Origin: Mesorhizobium sp. Root552
GTDB taxonomy: Bacteria > Pseudomonadota > Alphaproteobacteria > Rhizobiales > Rhizobiaceae
Length of the DNA stretch: 64,000 nt
Direction of reading: 5' to 3'
Assembly: GCF_001427285.1 (NCBI RefSeq)
Contig: NZ_LMFV01000012.1
Location: 89,469 to 153,468 of the forward strand
In this document: positions 35,950-45,488 of the stretch, one piece after another
Numbering within the stretch: position 1 is the stretch's first letter
Layout: each line of letters begins with the position of its first letter
Notes under the pieces: generated by a model
What the model saw: the letters and a program-made list of their open reading frames with translations, nothing else
Told to the model about the DNA's origin: nothing
Database searches by the model: none
Translations under genes and position numbers: made by a program

Positions 35950-37845
35950 ATGAAGAAGACACTATTTGCCGCAAGCGCATGCGCGCTTGCCTTGACCGGG
36001 GGCGCTTTTGCCCAGCAAGCCGAGAGCGAGGCTGCCACCAAGCTCGACCGCATCGTGATCACCACGCCGTTGCGGCGGGCATCGTCGCTCGAACGCTCGA
36101 CTTCGTCGGTCGCGGTCATCGAGACGAAGGACATCGAGAAATCGCCGGCGGTAGACCTGCCGGCGCTGTTGAAGACTTATGCCGGCGTGACGGTGACATC
36201 AAATGGCGGCCTCGGAGCCGATTCCAGCGTGTCGTTGCGCGGCACCAGCGCCAACCAGACGCTTGTTCTGGTCAACGGCGTGAGGGCATCTTCGGCCACT
36301 TCCGGCACCTTCAACCTGTCCAGCATTCCGCTGTCGTCGATCGAGCGCATCGAAATCGCGAAAGGCGGCCACTCCGCACAGTACGGCGCCGATGCGATCG
36401 GCGGCATCATCAACATCATCACCAGACAAGGCGGCGGTTGCGAAAATGGCAGCAGCACCTGCGGCAGCCTGACGGCCGGCATCATGCATCCCTGGGGAGG
36501 CACGCTTTCCGGCGATATCCGGGGAGAGACCGGGAACGGCGGCAGCTATGCCTTCGGCGCCAGCCTGCTCGGCACGCGCGGCTATGATTTTACGCTGCCG
36601 ACGACCTATGGCCACGAACCGGATGATGACGGGTTTGTCCGGGGAACGGCCAATTTCTCGCTATCCAAGGATCTGGGCTGGGGAACGATCTATACGGACG
36701 GCATTTTTGCGCGCGGCAGGAACCAGTACGACCGAGCTGCCGCCAACGAGGCCGACACGACGAATTTCTCCGGTCGTCTCGGTGCCCGTCTCAAGCATTC
36801 CGACACGTGGGAATCCACGGTGGAGTTGACTGCGGCGCTGGACAGTTCCTCCAATTTCAGGGGAGCGACCGATGGCGATGATTTCGACACAAGCCGCTAT
36901 GGCATGTTGGCCTCGACCCAAAAAACGTTCGAGACAGACACCGCGAGCCACATTTTCCAGCTTGGGGCGGAAGCCTATCGCGATTCTGTAGATGGAAGTT
37001 CGGTCTCCGGTGTCGACTACTCGAAGAAGCAGCGCGATCTGCAGGCGGTGTTTGGCCAGTATTCCCTCGAATATGACCGGCTGACCTTGGATAGCGGCGT
37101 CCGCTACGACCATGACGGACAATTCGGCAGCCAGACGACTTACAATCTCGGCGCAAGCTACGAGTTGCTGGACGGCCTTGTGGCGCGGGCTTCCTACGCC
37201 ACCGGGTTCCGTGCTCCGACCTTCAACGATCTTTACTATCCCGACCCCTGGACGCCCGGTAATCCGAACTTGCGCCCGGAGCGCTCGCGCTCATACGAGG
37301 TCGGCGTCAACTGGCAGGCAGGCGAGGATACAAGCCTCGACGCGGCCCTCTACCAGATAAAGGTCGAAGACCAGATCAACTGGGCCGAGACTTTTCCGGG
37401 AAGTTTCATCTGGCAACCCTCCAACGTCGAGAACGTAACCATCACCGGCTTCGAAGCGACGCTGCAACACCGCTTCAGCGACGAATGGTCCGGCAAGGCG
37501 TCGGTCGATATCCGCGAGCCGCTCAACGAGAGCCCCGGAACGCATGGCAAGTATGTTGCTTATGGCGAACGCTTCCGGGGAACGGCGGGGCTGACCTATA
37601 CGCCGAACGAGAAACTGAGCCTGACCGGCGCACTGCTCTACGTAACGTCACGCTTTGCCAATGGCGGCAACACGGTCAAGCTGCCGGCCTATGTGACCGC
37701 GGATTTCAGCGCGCAATATGCCTTTGACGAACAGTCCCAACTCAAATTCTCGGCCCAGAACATCTTCGACGAGAAGTATGAGACAAAGGCCGGGTTCCGT
37801 TCTCCGGGTCGAACGCTTAGCCTGACTTTTACAAGGTCATTCTAG
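35950..37845 (+). CDS. btuB: TonB-dependent cobalamin receptor (BtuB-like)
   Basis: 631 residues. Signal peptide about 1-22 (ending GGAFA-QQ); a TonB-box-like segment DRIVITT at about 34-40; plug domain (about 55-165, [43 protein letters not shown]); a 22-strand type barrel ending in the terminal aromatic residue of LSLTFTRSF. The cobalamin riboswitch upstream and the ABC importer downstream identify the likely ligand as vitamin B12 or a precursor. The ATG at 35950 follows GGGGACTGG. BtuF starts 20 bases after the stop. Confidence 0.92.
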   Translation: MKKTLFAASACALALTGGAFAQQAESEAATKLDRIVITTPLRRASSLERSTSSVAVIETKDIEKSPAVDLPALLKTYAGVTVTSNGGLGADSSVSLRGTSANQTLVLVNGVRASSATSGTFNLSSIPLSSIERIEIAKGGHSAQYGADAIGGIINIITRQGGGCENGSSTCGSLTAGIMHPWGGTLSGDIRGETGNGGSYAFGASLLGTRGYDFTLPTTYGHEPDDDGFVRGTANFSLSKDLGWGTIYTDGIFARGRNQYDRAAANEADTTNFSGRLGARLKHSDTWESTVELTAALDSSSNFRGATDGDDFDTSRYGMLASTQKTFETDTASHIFQLGAEAYRDSVDGSSVSGVDYSKKQRDLQAVFGQYSLEYDRLTLDSGVRYDHDGQFGSQTTYNLGASYELLDGLVARASYATGFRAPTFNDLYYPDPWTPGNPNLRPERSRSYEVGVNWQAGEDTSLDAALYQIKVEDQINWAETFPGSFIWQPSNVENVTITGFEATLQHRFSDEWSGKASVDIREPLNESPGTHGKYVAYGERFRGTAGLTYTPNEKLSLTGALLYVTSRFANGGNTVKLPAYVTADFSAQYAFDEQSQLKFSAQNIFDEKYETKAGFRSPGRTLSLTFTRSF

Positions 37846-37864
37846 GAGAGCTGTCGGGCAGGCG

Positions 37865-38743
37865 ATGGAGGCAAGTTTGAACTGCTCAAGGGCTGGATTC
37901 ATCGGCTGCTCTATCGGAGCTGCCCTCGTCGCGGCGCTGATGGCGCCGCCCGCGCTTGCCGCCGAACCGGCTCCCCGGCGCGTGGTGTCGATGAATGTTT
38001 GCACCGACCAGCTTGCCATGCTCATTGCCGGCAAGGGGCAGCTACATTCCGTTTCAGCGCTGGCGCGCGACGCCAATTCCTCGGCGATGGCGAAGGAGGC
38101 GCAAGGCTTCGCCATCAACCACGCGCTGGCTGAGGAAATCTTCCTGATGGAGCCTGATCTCGTGCTGGCCGGCACGTTTTCGTCGAGGGCAACGGTCAAC
38201 CTGTTGCGGGAACTCGGCGTGAAGGTCGAGGAGTTCGCGCCGTCGCGGTCGTTCGAGGATATTCGCGACAGTATCCTGCGTGTCGGCGAACTCTTGCAGC
38301 GGCAGGAGCGCGCCGGCGAACTTGCCGGCGAACTGGATGCGGGCCTTGCGGCACTCAAGGCGCAGAAGCCGTCGGGGCGGTCGATCGCGCTTTACGATGC
38401 CAATAGCTATACGACCGGCGGGGGTACGTTGGCCAACGAGATCTTCAAGGCCGCCGGTCTCGTCAACATCGCCGAGAAGCTTGGCATTGTCGGCAGCACC
38501 AGACTGCCGCTGGAACTTCTGGTCACCGAGCAGCCGGACATGATCGCGACCAGCTTCCGTTCCTATGGCGGAGCGCCGGCGTTGGCGCAGGAGAATTTCG
38601 TGCACCCAGCGTTCAAGACGCTTGAGGCGCAGAAGCAGGGTGTCGGCGTGCCGGTGCCGAACATGATCTGCGGGGCACCGTTTACGCTTGAAGCGGCATT
38701 CGTGCTGCAACGGGCGGCTTTGCAAGGGCAAGTGCGGCCGTGA
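37865..38743 (+). CDS. btuF: Cobalamin ABC transporter substrate-binding protein (BtuF-like)
   Basis: 292 residues with a signal peptide (about 10-33) and a two-lobed helical-backbone binding fold of the FecB/BtuF cluster: RRVVSMNVCTDQLAMLIAG, EEIFLMEPDLVLAG, SFEDIRDSILRVGELL, LLVTEQPDMIAT. It would carry the ligand from the receptor to the permease. An in-frame TTG at 37877 with GGAGG five bases upstream is an attractive alternative start and would shorten the signal region by four residues. Its TGA overlaps the permease start (GTGA). Confidence 0.87.
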   Translation: MEASLNCSRAGFIGCSIGAALVAALMAPPALAAEPAPRRVVSMNVCTDQLAMLIAGKGQLHSVSALARDANSSAMAKEAQGFAINHALAEEIFLMEPDLVLAGTFSSRATVNLLRELGVKVEEFAPSRSFEDIRDSILRVGELLQRQERAGELAGELDAGLAALKAQKPSGRSIALYDANSYTTGGGTLANEIFKAAGLVNIAEKLGIVGSTRLPLELLVTEQPDMIATSFRSYGGAPALAQENFVHPAFKTLEAQKQGVGVPVPNMICGAPFTLEAAFVLQRAALQGQVRP

Positions 38744-39741
38744 CGGGAAACTCGTCCTATCGATTGCTGATCGTCTTGCTGGTAGCTGCCACGCTGGTTC
38801 TGTTCGTACTGTCGCTGACGGTCGGACCGGCGGGGATAGCGTTCGGCGACAGCATCGCCGCGCTTTTTTCGAGCAAGGCGGATGCCGTTGCCCTGATCAT
38901 GCGCGAGATCAGGCTGCCGCGCGCGTTGCTCGGCCTGATGATCGGCGCGACGCTCGGGCTTTCAGGCGCGGTGCTGCAAGGCTATTTGCGCAATCCTTTG
39001 GCGGAGCCCGGACTGCTCGGCATCAGTTCGATGGCGTCGCTGGGGGCAGTGCTTGCCATCTATACCGGGCTGTCCGCCGCCTTTGCCTTGGCCCTGCCGC
39101 TGGCGGCGCTGGCGGGCGCTGTGCTGGCAGTCGTCGTCGTGCAGGCGATGGCAGGGACGCGCGGCAATTCGCTGCTCATCATCCTTGCCGGCATCGCGGT
39201 GACCAGTTTTGCCGGCGCAATGACCTCGCTGGCGTTGAACCTTTCGCCCAATCCGTTTGCCACGCTGGAGATCATGTTCTGGATGCTGGGCTCGCTGACG
39301 GACCGTTCGATGACCCATGTCAGGCTGGCGGGACCCTTCATGATCCTGGGCTGGGCGATGCTGGGCTCGCTCGGGCGCTCGCTCGATGCGCTGACGCTCG
39401 GTTCGGAAACGGCGGCCAGCATGGGCGTCGAATTGCGGCGTGTGCAGTTCCTCGCCGTGTTCGGCACTGCCGCTTGCGTCGGCGCGGCGACCGCGGTGTC
39501 GGGGGCGATCGGTTTCGTCGGACTGGTCGTGCCGCATATACTACGGCCGCTGGTCGGCTCGAAGCCGTCGCGCCTGCTTTTGGCCAGTGCGCTTGGCGGC
39601 GCCTGCGTGGTGCTTGCCGCCGACATACTGGTACGCCTTATCGCGCCTGAACGCGACCTGAAGCTCGGCGTCCTGACGGCAATCGTCGGAGCGCCCTTCT
39701 TCCTTTGGCTGGTATTCCGTGCGCGCCGGAGGCTGACATGA
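38740..39741 (+). CDS. btuC: Cobalamin ABC transporter permease (BtuC-like)
   Basis: 333 residues with about ten membrane helices of the FecCD/BtuC family. LPRALLGLMIGATLGLSGAV, NPLAEPGLLGISSMASLGAV and the late GAIGFVGLVVPHILRPLVG are the family marks. Starts with GTG inside the btuF stop (GTGA) and ends in ATGA with the ATPase gene, so three genes are translationally coupled. Confidence 0.91.
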   Translation: MTGNSSYRLLIVLLVAATLVLFVLSLTVGPAGIAFGDSIAALFSSKADAVALIMREIRLPRALLGLMIGATLGLSGAVLQGYLRNPLAEPGLLGISSMASLGAVLAIYTGLSAAFALALPLAALAGAVLAVVVVQAMAGTRGNSLLIILAGIAVTSFAGAMTSLALNLSPNPFATLEIMFWMLGSLTDRSMTHVRLAGPFMILGWAMLGSLGRSLDALTLGSETAASMGVELRRVQFLAVFGTAACVGAATAVSGAIGFVGLVVPHILRPLVGSKPSRLLLASALGGACVVLAADILVRLIAPERDLKLGVLTAIVGAPFFLWLVFRARRRLT

Positions 39742-40529
39742 CGCTTTTGTCGGTAGCGGGTCTCGCCGTCAGCCTTGGTGGCAAGCAGGTCTTGCGCGAG
39801 GTGACCTTTTCCGTCGGTAGCGGGGAATTCGTCGGCCTGATCGGCCCGAACGGCGCCGGCAAGTCGACCCTGTTGCGCTCGGTTCTCGGTCTGCTGCCAA
39901 CTGACGGTGCGCTCCAGCTCAATGGGCAGGCCATAGCGGCGATGAGCGCGAAGCAGCGCGCCGCCAAGGCCGCCTATCTGGCGCAGGAACGCGAAATCGC
40001 CTGGGCGGTGCCGGTCGAAACCGTCGTGGCGCTGGGCCGTTCGCCGAATCGGCCCGGCTTTGCGGCGCTCGGCGATACCGACCGGAGCATAATCGACGAG
40101 GCGATGCGGCGCATGGATGTGGAGGCGTTCCGCAATCGCATCGCGACGGAGCTTTCCGGCGGTGAGAAGGCGCGGGTGCTGGCCGCTCGGGCGCTGGCGC
40201 AGGATACGCCGCTGCTTTTGGCGGACGAGCCGACCGCCGGGCTCGATCCATCGCACCAGATCGCGCTGATGCGGCTGTTCGGCGATCTGGCGCGCGACGG
40301 CAAGAGCGTGGTTGCCTCGCTGCACGACCTTGGCCTCGCGGCGCGCTGGTGCTCGCGCCTTATTCTGCTCGACCGTGGCCGGATTGTTGCGGACGGCTCG
40401 CCCGAAAATGTGCTGACACGCGAGACGTTGCGCGCGGTCTATGGCGTCGAGGCGTTTTTCGGAGAGGCGGACGGCGCGCGCATCGTGCATCCGCTCGATC
40501 TTGCCGGCCCGCCTCGTGCTGCAACGTAA
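39738..40529 (+). CDS. btuD: Cobalamin ABC transporter ATP-binding protein (BtuD-like)
   Basis: 263 residues. Walker A GPNGAGKST (36-44), signature LSGGEKAR, Walker B LLLADEPTAGLDPS and the switch histidine in VVASLHDLGLAARWC. It powers import through the BtuC-like permease. The ATG at 39738 sits in the ATGA overlap with that gene. By sequence alone a FecE/siderophore ATPase would look the same; the riboswitch upstream argues for cobalamin. Confidence 0.9.
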   Translation: MTLLSVAGLAVSLGGKQVLREVTFSVGSGEFVGLIGPNGAGKSTLLRSVLGLLPTDGALQLNGQAIAAMSAKQRAAKAAYLAQEREIAWAVPVETVVALGRSPNRPGFAALGDTDRSIIDEAMRRMDVEAFRNRIATELSGGEKARVLAARALAQDTPLLLADEPTAGLDPSHQIALMRLFGDLARDGKSVVASLHDLGLAARWCSRLILLDRGRIVADGSPENVLTRETLRAVYGVEAFFGEADGARIVHPLDLAGPPRAAT

Positions 40530-40582
40530 GCTCTGGCCGCATTCCCGCGTGCAAAGCCGCTGCACACTTTGCTGGAAATGCC

Positions 40583-41716
40583 CTAGTTTCGGTGGGATGC
40601 GACGGCCGGCGGCGTCTTGCGCGTGGCCAGAAATTCGCGGACGCGCTTGCCAAGCGCCGGTCCGTGTGCCGGTTTGAGGCCGTCATCCAACTGGCCTGAC
40701 AGGTCGAGCGTCGCGCGCTCTCCTATTGCGTCGAAATTGTTTTCCAGCCAGTCGCCGGCGGCGCTGCGGCCAAGGTCGCGCAGATATTCGAGGAAGGCCC
40801 ATTCGGCGTTGATCTTGGACGAGGCCGAGAGGTCCTTGAAGGCTTCATCGGCGTCGATGCGGTGCATGCGGATGTCGCGGTATTCGCCATGCGGAAGCCG
40901 CCCGGCGGCGATCAGTTCCTTGACGAAGGCAATGGCACGGAACTCGCGCAGCAGGCCGGCATTGAAGGTGATCTCGTCGATGCGGTTCTGGATCTCGTTG
41001 GCGCTGGTGGGCGTACCCTCGCGCACCACCGGATTGATCTGCACCAAAAGGACGTCTTCCGTCTGAGCGGCCTTGAAGAAGGGAAACAGGGCGGGATTAC
41101 CGCCGTAACCACCGTCCCAATAGGGGATGCCTTCAATCTCCACGGCACGGAACAGTTGCGGCAGGCAGGCCGAGGCCATCACGGAATCAAGCGTGATTTC
41201 CCCGGCGGAGAAGACACGCAACTGGCCGGTCTCGACATTGGTGGCCGAGATGAACAATTGCAGGGCCTTGCAGTTGCGGACATTGCCGAAATCGATCTCC
41301 TGCTCGACGGCATCGCGAAGGGGATTGAGGTCAAGCGGATTGGCGACATAGGGCGAGAAAACCCGTGACATGGTGTCGAACCAGACGAAACCCGGCGTGT
41401 TTTCGACCGACCAATTGCCCCAGAGCATGTCCCAGGGCGTGCGCTGGACCGGGCTGAAGCGGCCCTTGCGCGCCACTGCGCGCCAGAAGTCGGACAGCTT
41501 CTGCCTTGCGCCGTCCACGCCGCCGCGCACGAAGCCGTCGGCAAGCGCAACCGCATTCATGGCACCGGCGCTGGTGCCTGATACAGCAACGATGTCCAGC
41601 CGGCCATCCTCGAGAATGCGGTCAAGTACGCCCCACGAAAAAGCGCCGTGCGAGCCGCCGCCTTGCAGCGCGATATTGATCTTCTTGCGCTGGCTGGCCT
41701 TGCTGTCGATCGTCAT
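40583..41716 (-). CDS. Patatin-like phospholipase family protein
   Basis: 377 residues. The patatin domain shows the oxyanion loop GGGSHGAF (19-26), the nucleophile S49 in SGTSAGAM and the partner aspartate D201 in WDGGYGGNP, so the Ser-Asp dyad is intact. A C-terminal DUF3734-like extension (about 270-377) follows. The family hydrolyses acyl esters. It lies 22 bases downstream of bdhA on the same strand, so it probably shares its promoter; this suggests acyl-chain or polyhydroxybutyrate mobilisation, as inference only. Converges with the cobalamin ATPase gene. Confidence 0.88.
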   Translation of the reverse strand: MTIDSKASQRKKINIALQGGGSHGAFSWGVLDRILEDGRLDIVAVSGTSAGAMNAVALADGFVRGGVDGARQKLSDFWRAVARKGRFSPVQRTPWDMLWGNWSVENTPGFVWFDTMSRVFSPYVANPLDLNPLRDAVEQEIDFGNVRNCKALQLFISATNVETGQLRVFSAGEITLDSVMASACLPQLFRAVEIEGIPYWDGGYGGNPALFPFFKAAQTEDVLLVQINPVVREGTPTSANEIQNRIDEITFNAGLLREFRAIAFVKELIAAGRLPHGEYRDIRMHRIDADEAFKDLSASSKINAEWAFLEYLRDLGRSAAGDWLENNFDAIGERATLDLSGQLDDGLKPAHGPALGKRVREFLATRKTPPAVASHRN

Positions 41717-41738
41717 GGCGATGTCTCTTGCGCCTGGC

Positions 41739-42521
41739 CTATTCGGCGGTCCAACCGCCGTCGACGGAAATGTGGGTTCCGTTGATTTGCGCGGCAGCGG
41801 GCGAGCACAGGTAGACGGCGGCAGCGGCGATCTGTTCGACGGTGACGAATTCCTTGGTCGGCTGCTTGTCCAGCATGACCTCGCGAATGACCGTTTCCCG
41901 GTCCATCTTGTGCGTTTTCATCTGGTCTGGGATCTGCGCTTCGACCAGCGGCGTCAGAACATAACCCGGACAGATCGCGTTGCAGGTGATCCTGTCGCGC
42001 GCCACTTCCAGCGCCACCGTCTTGGTGAGGCCCATGATGCCGTGCTTGGCGGCGATATAGGCAGACTTGAATGGCGAGGCGACAAGGCCATGCGCAGAGG
42101 CGATGTTGACGATGCGTCCGCCGCCATTCGCCTTCATCAGCGGAATTGCTGCCGCGATTGTGTGGAAGGCCGAGGACAGGTTGATGGCGATGATGGCGTC
42201 CCACTTGCCGACGGGAAAATCTTCGACCGGGGCGACGTGCTGGATGCCGGCATTGTTGACGACGATATCCACCGAACCGAAGCGCTCCGCCGCTTTTGCG
42301 ACCAGAGCGCGGCACTCATCCGGCTTCGACATGTCGGCCTTGATGTAGGCCGCACCGGCCTTGTGCTTTTTTGCAATCTGCTCGGCGATCGCGTGGTCTT
42401 CTGGCGTATCGGAAAAGGAATTGACGACGATATTGCAGCCGTCTGCGGCCATGGCTTCGGCGATGGCCAGCCCGATGCCCGAGGTGGATCCGGTGACGAT
42501 GGCGGTTTTCCTGACGGCCAT
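41739..42521 (-). CDS. bdhA: 3-hydroxybutyrate dehydrogenase
   Basis: 260 residues of the short-chain dehydrogenase family. NAD-binding TGSTSGIG (10-17), NNAG (89-92), and the catalytic S142, Y155 and K159 are all present; ICPGYVLTPLVEAQI and DKQPTKEFV are characteristic of 3-hydroxybutyrate dehydrogenases. It oxidises D-3-hydroxybutyrate to acetoacetate, the step after polyhydroxybutyrate depolymerisation. The ATG at 42521 follows GAAAGGAC; earlier ATGs would run into the operator region. Upstream sites resemble PhaR/AniA boxes. Confidence 0.93.
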   Translation of the reverse strand: MAVRKTAIVTGSTSGIGLAIAEAMAADGCNIVVNSFSDTPEDHAIAEQIAKKHKAGAAYIKADMSKPDECRALVAKAAERFGSVDIVVNNAGIQHVAPVEDFPVGKWDAIIAINLSSAFHTIAAAIPLMKANGGGRIVNIASAHGLVASPFKSAYIAAKHGIMGLTKTVALEVARDRITCNAICPGYVLTPLVEAQIPDQMKTHKMDRETVIREVMLDKQPTKEFVTVEQIAAAAVYLCSPAAAQINGTHISVDGGWTAE

Positions 42522-42546
42522 GAGGGTAGTCCTTTCGGTATTATGC

Positions 42547-42576
42547 TGCATTGCAATATATGCAATGTGCACTGCA
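42547..42576. promoter_or_regulatory. Paired TGC-N3-GCA sites upstream of bdhA (PhaR/AniA-like)
   Basis: TGC-ATT-GCA (42547-42555) and TGC-ACT-GCA (42568-42576), centres 21 bases apart, i.e. two helical turns on one face; between and across them CATTGCA-ATATA-TGCAATG forms a 7-base inverted repeat. PhaR of Paracoccus and Rhodobacter is known to bind CTGC-N3/4-GCAG-type, TGC-rich sites. Position, 26-55 bases before the bdhA start, suits a repressor. Confidence 0.55.
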
Positions 42577-42687
42577 AAACCAGTGGTATGTCCGTTCCGA
42601 TGGGGCAAGTTTTGCGGCAGGCCTCGTTCCGTCCGTTCACAAGGCTGTGACATTCTGGTCCGCCGTCCGAACATGGCTAATAAATGT

Positions 42688-42702
42688 TGACTGGCAAAAT
42701 CA
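42688..42702. promoter_or_regulatory. Iron-responsive operator (TGA-N9-TCA) upstream of fbpA
   Basis: TGA-CTGGCAAAA-TCA matches the TGA-N9-TCA core of the IRO box bound by RirA in Rhizobiales. It overlaps a TTGACT element (42687-42692) and ends 52 bases before the start of the iron-binding protein gene, where a bound repressor would block transcription under iron-rich conditions. Confidence 0.6.
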
Positions 42703-42754
42703 TGTATGACTAGTCCATCCGGTACCTGAAAAAGCCTAGCTTTAGGAGTCGCTC

Positions 42755-43759
42755 ATGAAGTCCGTCCTTTCCACCCTTGCCGGCGTTCTAGCCCTGGCGG
42801 CGTTTGCCGTGGCCCCGGCAATGGCGCAGGAAAAAGAGATCATCGTCTACAACGCACAGCACAAGAGCCTTGCCGAGGAATGGGTGAAAGCTTTCACCGA
42901 GGAAACCGGGATCAAGGTGACGCTACGCAATGGCGGCGACAGCGAATTCTCGAACCAGATCGTGGCAGAAGGCGCGGCTTCTCCGGCAGATGTGTTCCTG
43001 ACGGAAAATTCTCCGGCCATGACGCTGGTCGAGCAGGCTGGGCTGTTTGCGCCAGTGAACCCTGACACGCTGGCGCTGGTGCCGAAGGAATACCAGCCGT
43101 CCAGCGGCAAATGGCTCGGTATCGCCGCGCGCAGCACCGTGTTCGCCTATGACAAGACCAAGCTCAATGCGGATCAACTGCCGAAGTCGCTGCTTGACCT
43201 GGCCGATGCAAGCTGGAAGGGCCGTTGGGGCGCATCGCCTGCCGGCGCTGATTTCCAGGCCATCGTCAGCGCTTTGCTGCAGTTGAAGGGCGAGGAGGCC
43301 ACCGCCGCCTGGCTGAAGGCGATGAAGGAGAACTTCAAGCCTTTCAAGGGCAACGGCACCGTGATGAAGGCGGTCAATGCCGGCGAGATCGAAGGCGGCG
43401 TGATCTACCACTATTACTGGTTCGGCGATCAGGCCAAGACCGGCGAAAACAGCAAGAACGTGGAATTGCATTATTTCAGGAACGAGGATCCGGGTGCATT
43501 CGTTTCGGTTTCCGGCGGTGGCGTGCTGGCCTCGAGCAAGCATCCCGAGGAAGCGCAGGCTTTCCTGAAGTGGATCGCAGGCAAGGGCGGCCAGGCGGTT
43601 TTGCGTGACGGCACCTCGTTCGAATACGCGGTGGGCAATGGGGAAGCTGCGAATTCGAAGCTGGTTCCGCTGGCCGATCTGCAGGCCCCGAAAATCGACC
43701 CAGCAACCTTGAACTCGAAGAAGGTAACCGACCTGATGACGGCGGCTGGCTTGCTTTAG
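42755..43759 (+). CDS. fbpA: Ferric iron ABC transporter substrate-binding protein
   Basis: 334 residues. Signal peptide about 1-24 (ending PAMA-QE); then a periplasmic binding-protein fold with IIVYNAQHKSLAEEWVKAF, NGGDSEFSNQIVAEG and DVFLTENSPAM. The iron-ligand tyrosines of the FbpA/AfuA group are likely Y220/Y221 in YHYYWFGDQ. The IRO-like box upstream and the two-domain permease downstream support iron(III) import. TTTAGGAG lies six bases before the ATG. A strong hairpin separates it from fbpB. Confidence 0.92.
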   Translation: MKSVLSTLAGVLALAAFAVAPAMAQEKEIIVYNAQHKSLAEEWVKAFTEETGIKVTLRNGGDSEFSNQIVAEGAASPADVFLTENSPAMTLVEQAGLFAPVNPDTLALVPKEYQPSSGKWLGIAARSTVFAYDKTKLNADQLPKSLLDLADASWKGRWGASPAGADFQAIVSALLQLKGEEATAAWLKAMKENFKPFKGNGTVMKAVNAGEIEGGVIYHYYWFGDQAKTGENSKNVELHYFRNEDPGAFVSVSGGGVLASSKHPEEAQAFLKWIAGKGGQAVLRDGTSFEYAVGNGEAANSKLVPLADLQAPKIDPATLNSKKVTDLMTAAGLL

Positions 43760-43790
43760 CCGTTAATCCTCCTAAAAAGACTCAAGTTCC

Positions 43791-43822
43791 GCTCCTGCGG
43801 GGTCCCCCGCAGGAGCTTTGTA
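43791..43822 (+). terminator. Intra-operon hairpin between fbpA and fbpB
   Basis: GCTCCTGCGG/CCGCAGGAGC, a 10-base perfect stem (12 with the G-C pairs in the tight loop), followed by TTTGTATTT. It lies 31 bases after the fbpA stop and probably ends most transcripts, leaving less message for the permease and ATPase, or protects the fbpA message end. Confidence 0.8.
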
Positions 43823-43904
43823 TTTCAGGCACGGCATTTGCCATGACAGAAAGCTCGACCTTGCGTTTGTCGGCCCGGCACAAGAACAGACGGCCTGGCG
43901 CTTG

Positions 43905-45488
43905 ATGCAGTCGTCGCCGGATTTCGCTCGTCCAGTCGCACTGGCCTCGCCTGCCGGCCACAGGATGCGGCTGGTCCGGCTCCCGTGGATTGCGCTTGCC
44001 GCGATCCTGGTTTCGCTGTTTGCGCTTATCCCGCTAGGTTTCATCATAGCCGTGGCCGTCCAGATCGGCTGGACGACGGTGGTCGAACTGGTGTTTCGAC
44101 CACGTGTCGGTGACCTGCTGGTCAACACTTTTTTTCTGGTGGCGTTGACGGTTCCGCTGTCGATCGCCCTTTCCGTGGCGCTTGCCTGGCTGACCGAACG
44201 CAGCGATTTGCCTGGAGCGCGTTTATGGGCATGGTTGGCGGTTGCGCCGCTGGCGGTTCCGGCTTTCGTCCACAGCTATGCCTGGGTGACCATGGTTCCC
44301 GGCGTGCATGGGCTGGGGGCCGGCGTTTTCATCTCCGTCATCGCCTATTTCCCGTTCCTTTACCTACCGGTCTCGGCGGCGCTGCGGCGCCTCGATCCCT
44401 CGCTTGAGGATTCCGCCGCCTCGCTTGGCCTGGGGCCGTGGCGGGTGTTTTTTCGCGTCGTGCTGCCGCAACTGCGGCTCGCCATCTGCGGCGGATCACT
44501 GCTGGTCGGCCTGCATCTGCTGGCCGAGTACGGGCTTTATGTCTTCATTCGCTTCGACACGTTCACGACGGCGATCGTCGATCAGTTCCAGTCGACCTTC
44601 AACGGGCCGGCCGCCAATATGCTGGCGGGCGTGCTGATTGCCTGCTGCCTTGCCCTGCTGGCGCTGGAAATACTGGTGCGCGGAGAGGAGCGCTATGCGC
44701 GCGTCGGTTCCGGCGCAGCGCGGCAGGCGCCACGCGCGCGGCTTGGCAGGGCCACGCTGCCCTGTCTGTTGCTGCCGCTTCTGGTTGCCGTGCTGGCGAT
44801 CGGGGTGCCGTTCGTCACCATCGGGCGCTGGCTTGTGGCCGGAGGCTGGGAGGTCTGGCGGCTGGACGAGATTTCGGCCGCACTTGGCCAGACGATTTTT
44901 CTTGCAGTCGCAGGCGCCTTGCTTGCGACCGTCGCGGCGATCCCGATGGCATGGCTTTCCATTCGCAAGCCGGGCCGCCTGCAGCGCGTTCTGGAAGCCA
45001 CGAATTACACGGTGGGCTCCCTGCCTGGTGTGGTCATCGCGCTTGCGCTTGTGACGCTTACCGTGCGCTTCATGCTTCCCCTCTACCAGACGCTCGTCAC
45101 TATCCTGATCGCCTACGCGCTGATGTTTTTGCCACGCGCCATCATCAGCCTGCGCGCCTCGATTGCCCAGGCGCCGGTTGAACTGGAGCGGGCGGCAAGC
45201 AATCTTGGCCGCAGCCCCGCCAACGCCTTGTGGTCGACCACCATTCGCCTATCTGCGCCGGGAGCGGCTGCCGGCATGGCGCTGGTGTCGCTCGGCATCC
45301 TGAACGAACTGACCGCCACGCAGATGCTTGCGCCGAACGGCACGATGACGCTGGCGCTTGCCTTCTGGTCCTATAGCGGCGAAATCGACTATGCCGCAGC
45401 CGCGCCCTATGCGCTGATCATGGTGGCGGCGTCCCTGCCGTTGACTTGGTTGCTCTACGTGCAGTCGAAGAGGATGGCCGGGCAATGA
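43905..45488 (+). CDS. fbpB: Ferric iron ABC transporter permease
   Basis: 527 residues holding two permease units of about six helices each, typical of the FbpB/AfuB fused permease. EAA-loop motifs appear in each half: [20 protein letters not shown] and [19 protein letters not shown]. It forms the membrane channel for iron from FbpA. The start is uncertain; ATG at 43965 is an alternative that begins just before the first helix. Overlaps the ATPase gene by ATGA. Confidence 0.9.
   Translation: MQSSPDFARPVALASPAGHRMRLVRLPWIALAAILVSLFALIPLGFIIAVAVQIGWTTVVELVFRPRVGDLLVNTFFLVALTVPLSIALSVALAWLTERSDLPGARLWAWLAVAPLAVPAFVHSYAWVTMVPGVHGLGAGVFISVIAYFPFLYLPVSAALRRLDPSLEDSAASLGLGPWRVFFRVVLPQLRLAICGGSLLVGLHLLAEYGLYVFIRFDTFTTAIVDQFQSTFNGPAANMLAGVLIACCLALLALEILVRGEERYARVGSGAARQAPRARLGRATLPCLLLPLLVAVLAIGVPFVTIGRWLVAGGWEVWRLDEISAALGQTIFLAVAGALLATVAAIPMAWLSIRKPGRLQRVLEATNYTVGSLPGVVIALALVTLTVRFMLPLYQTLVTILIAYALMFLPRAIISLRASIAQAPVELERAASNLGRSPANALWSTTIRLSAPGAAAGMALVSLGILNELTATQMLAPNGTMTLALAFWSYSGEIDYAAAAPYALIMVAASLPLTWLLYVQSKRMAGQ

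Noticed and set aside
39060..40565. 501-codon open frame opposite btuC-btuD
   Set aside because: Spans two real genes on the opposite strand and shows no domain.
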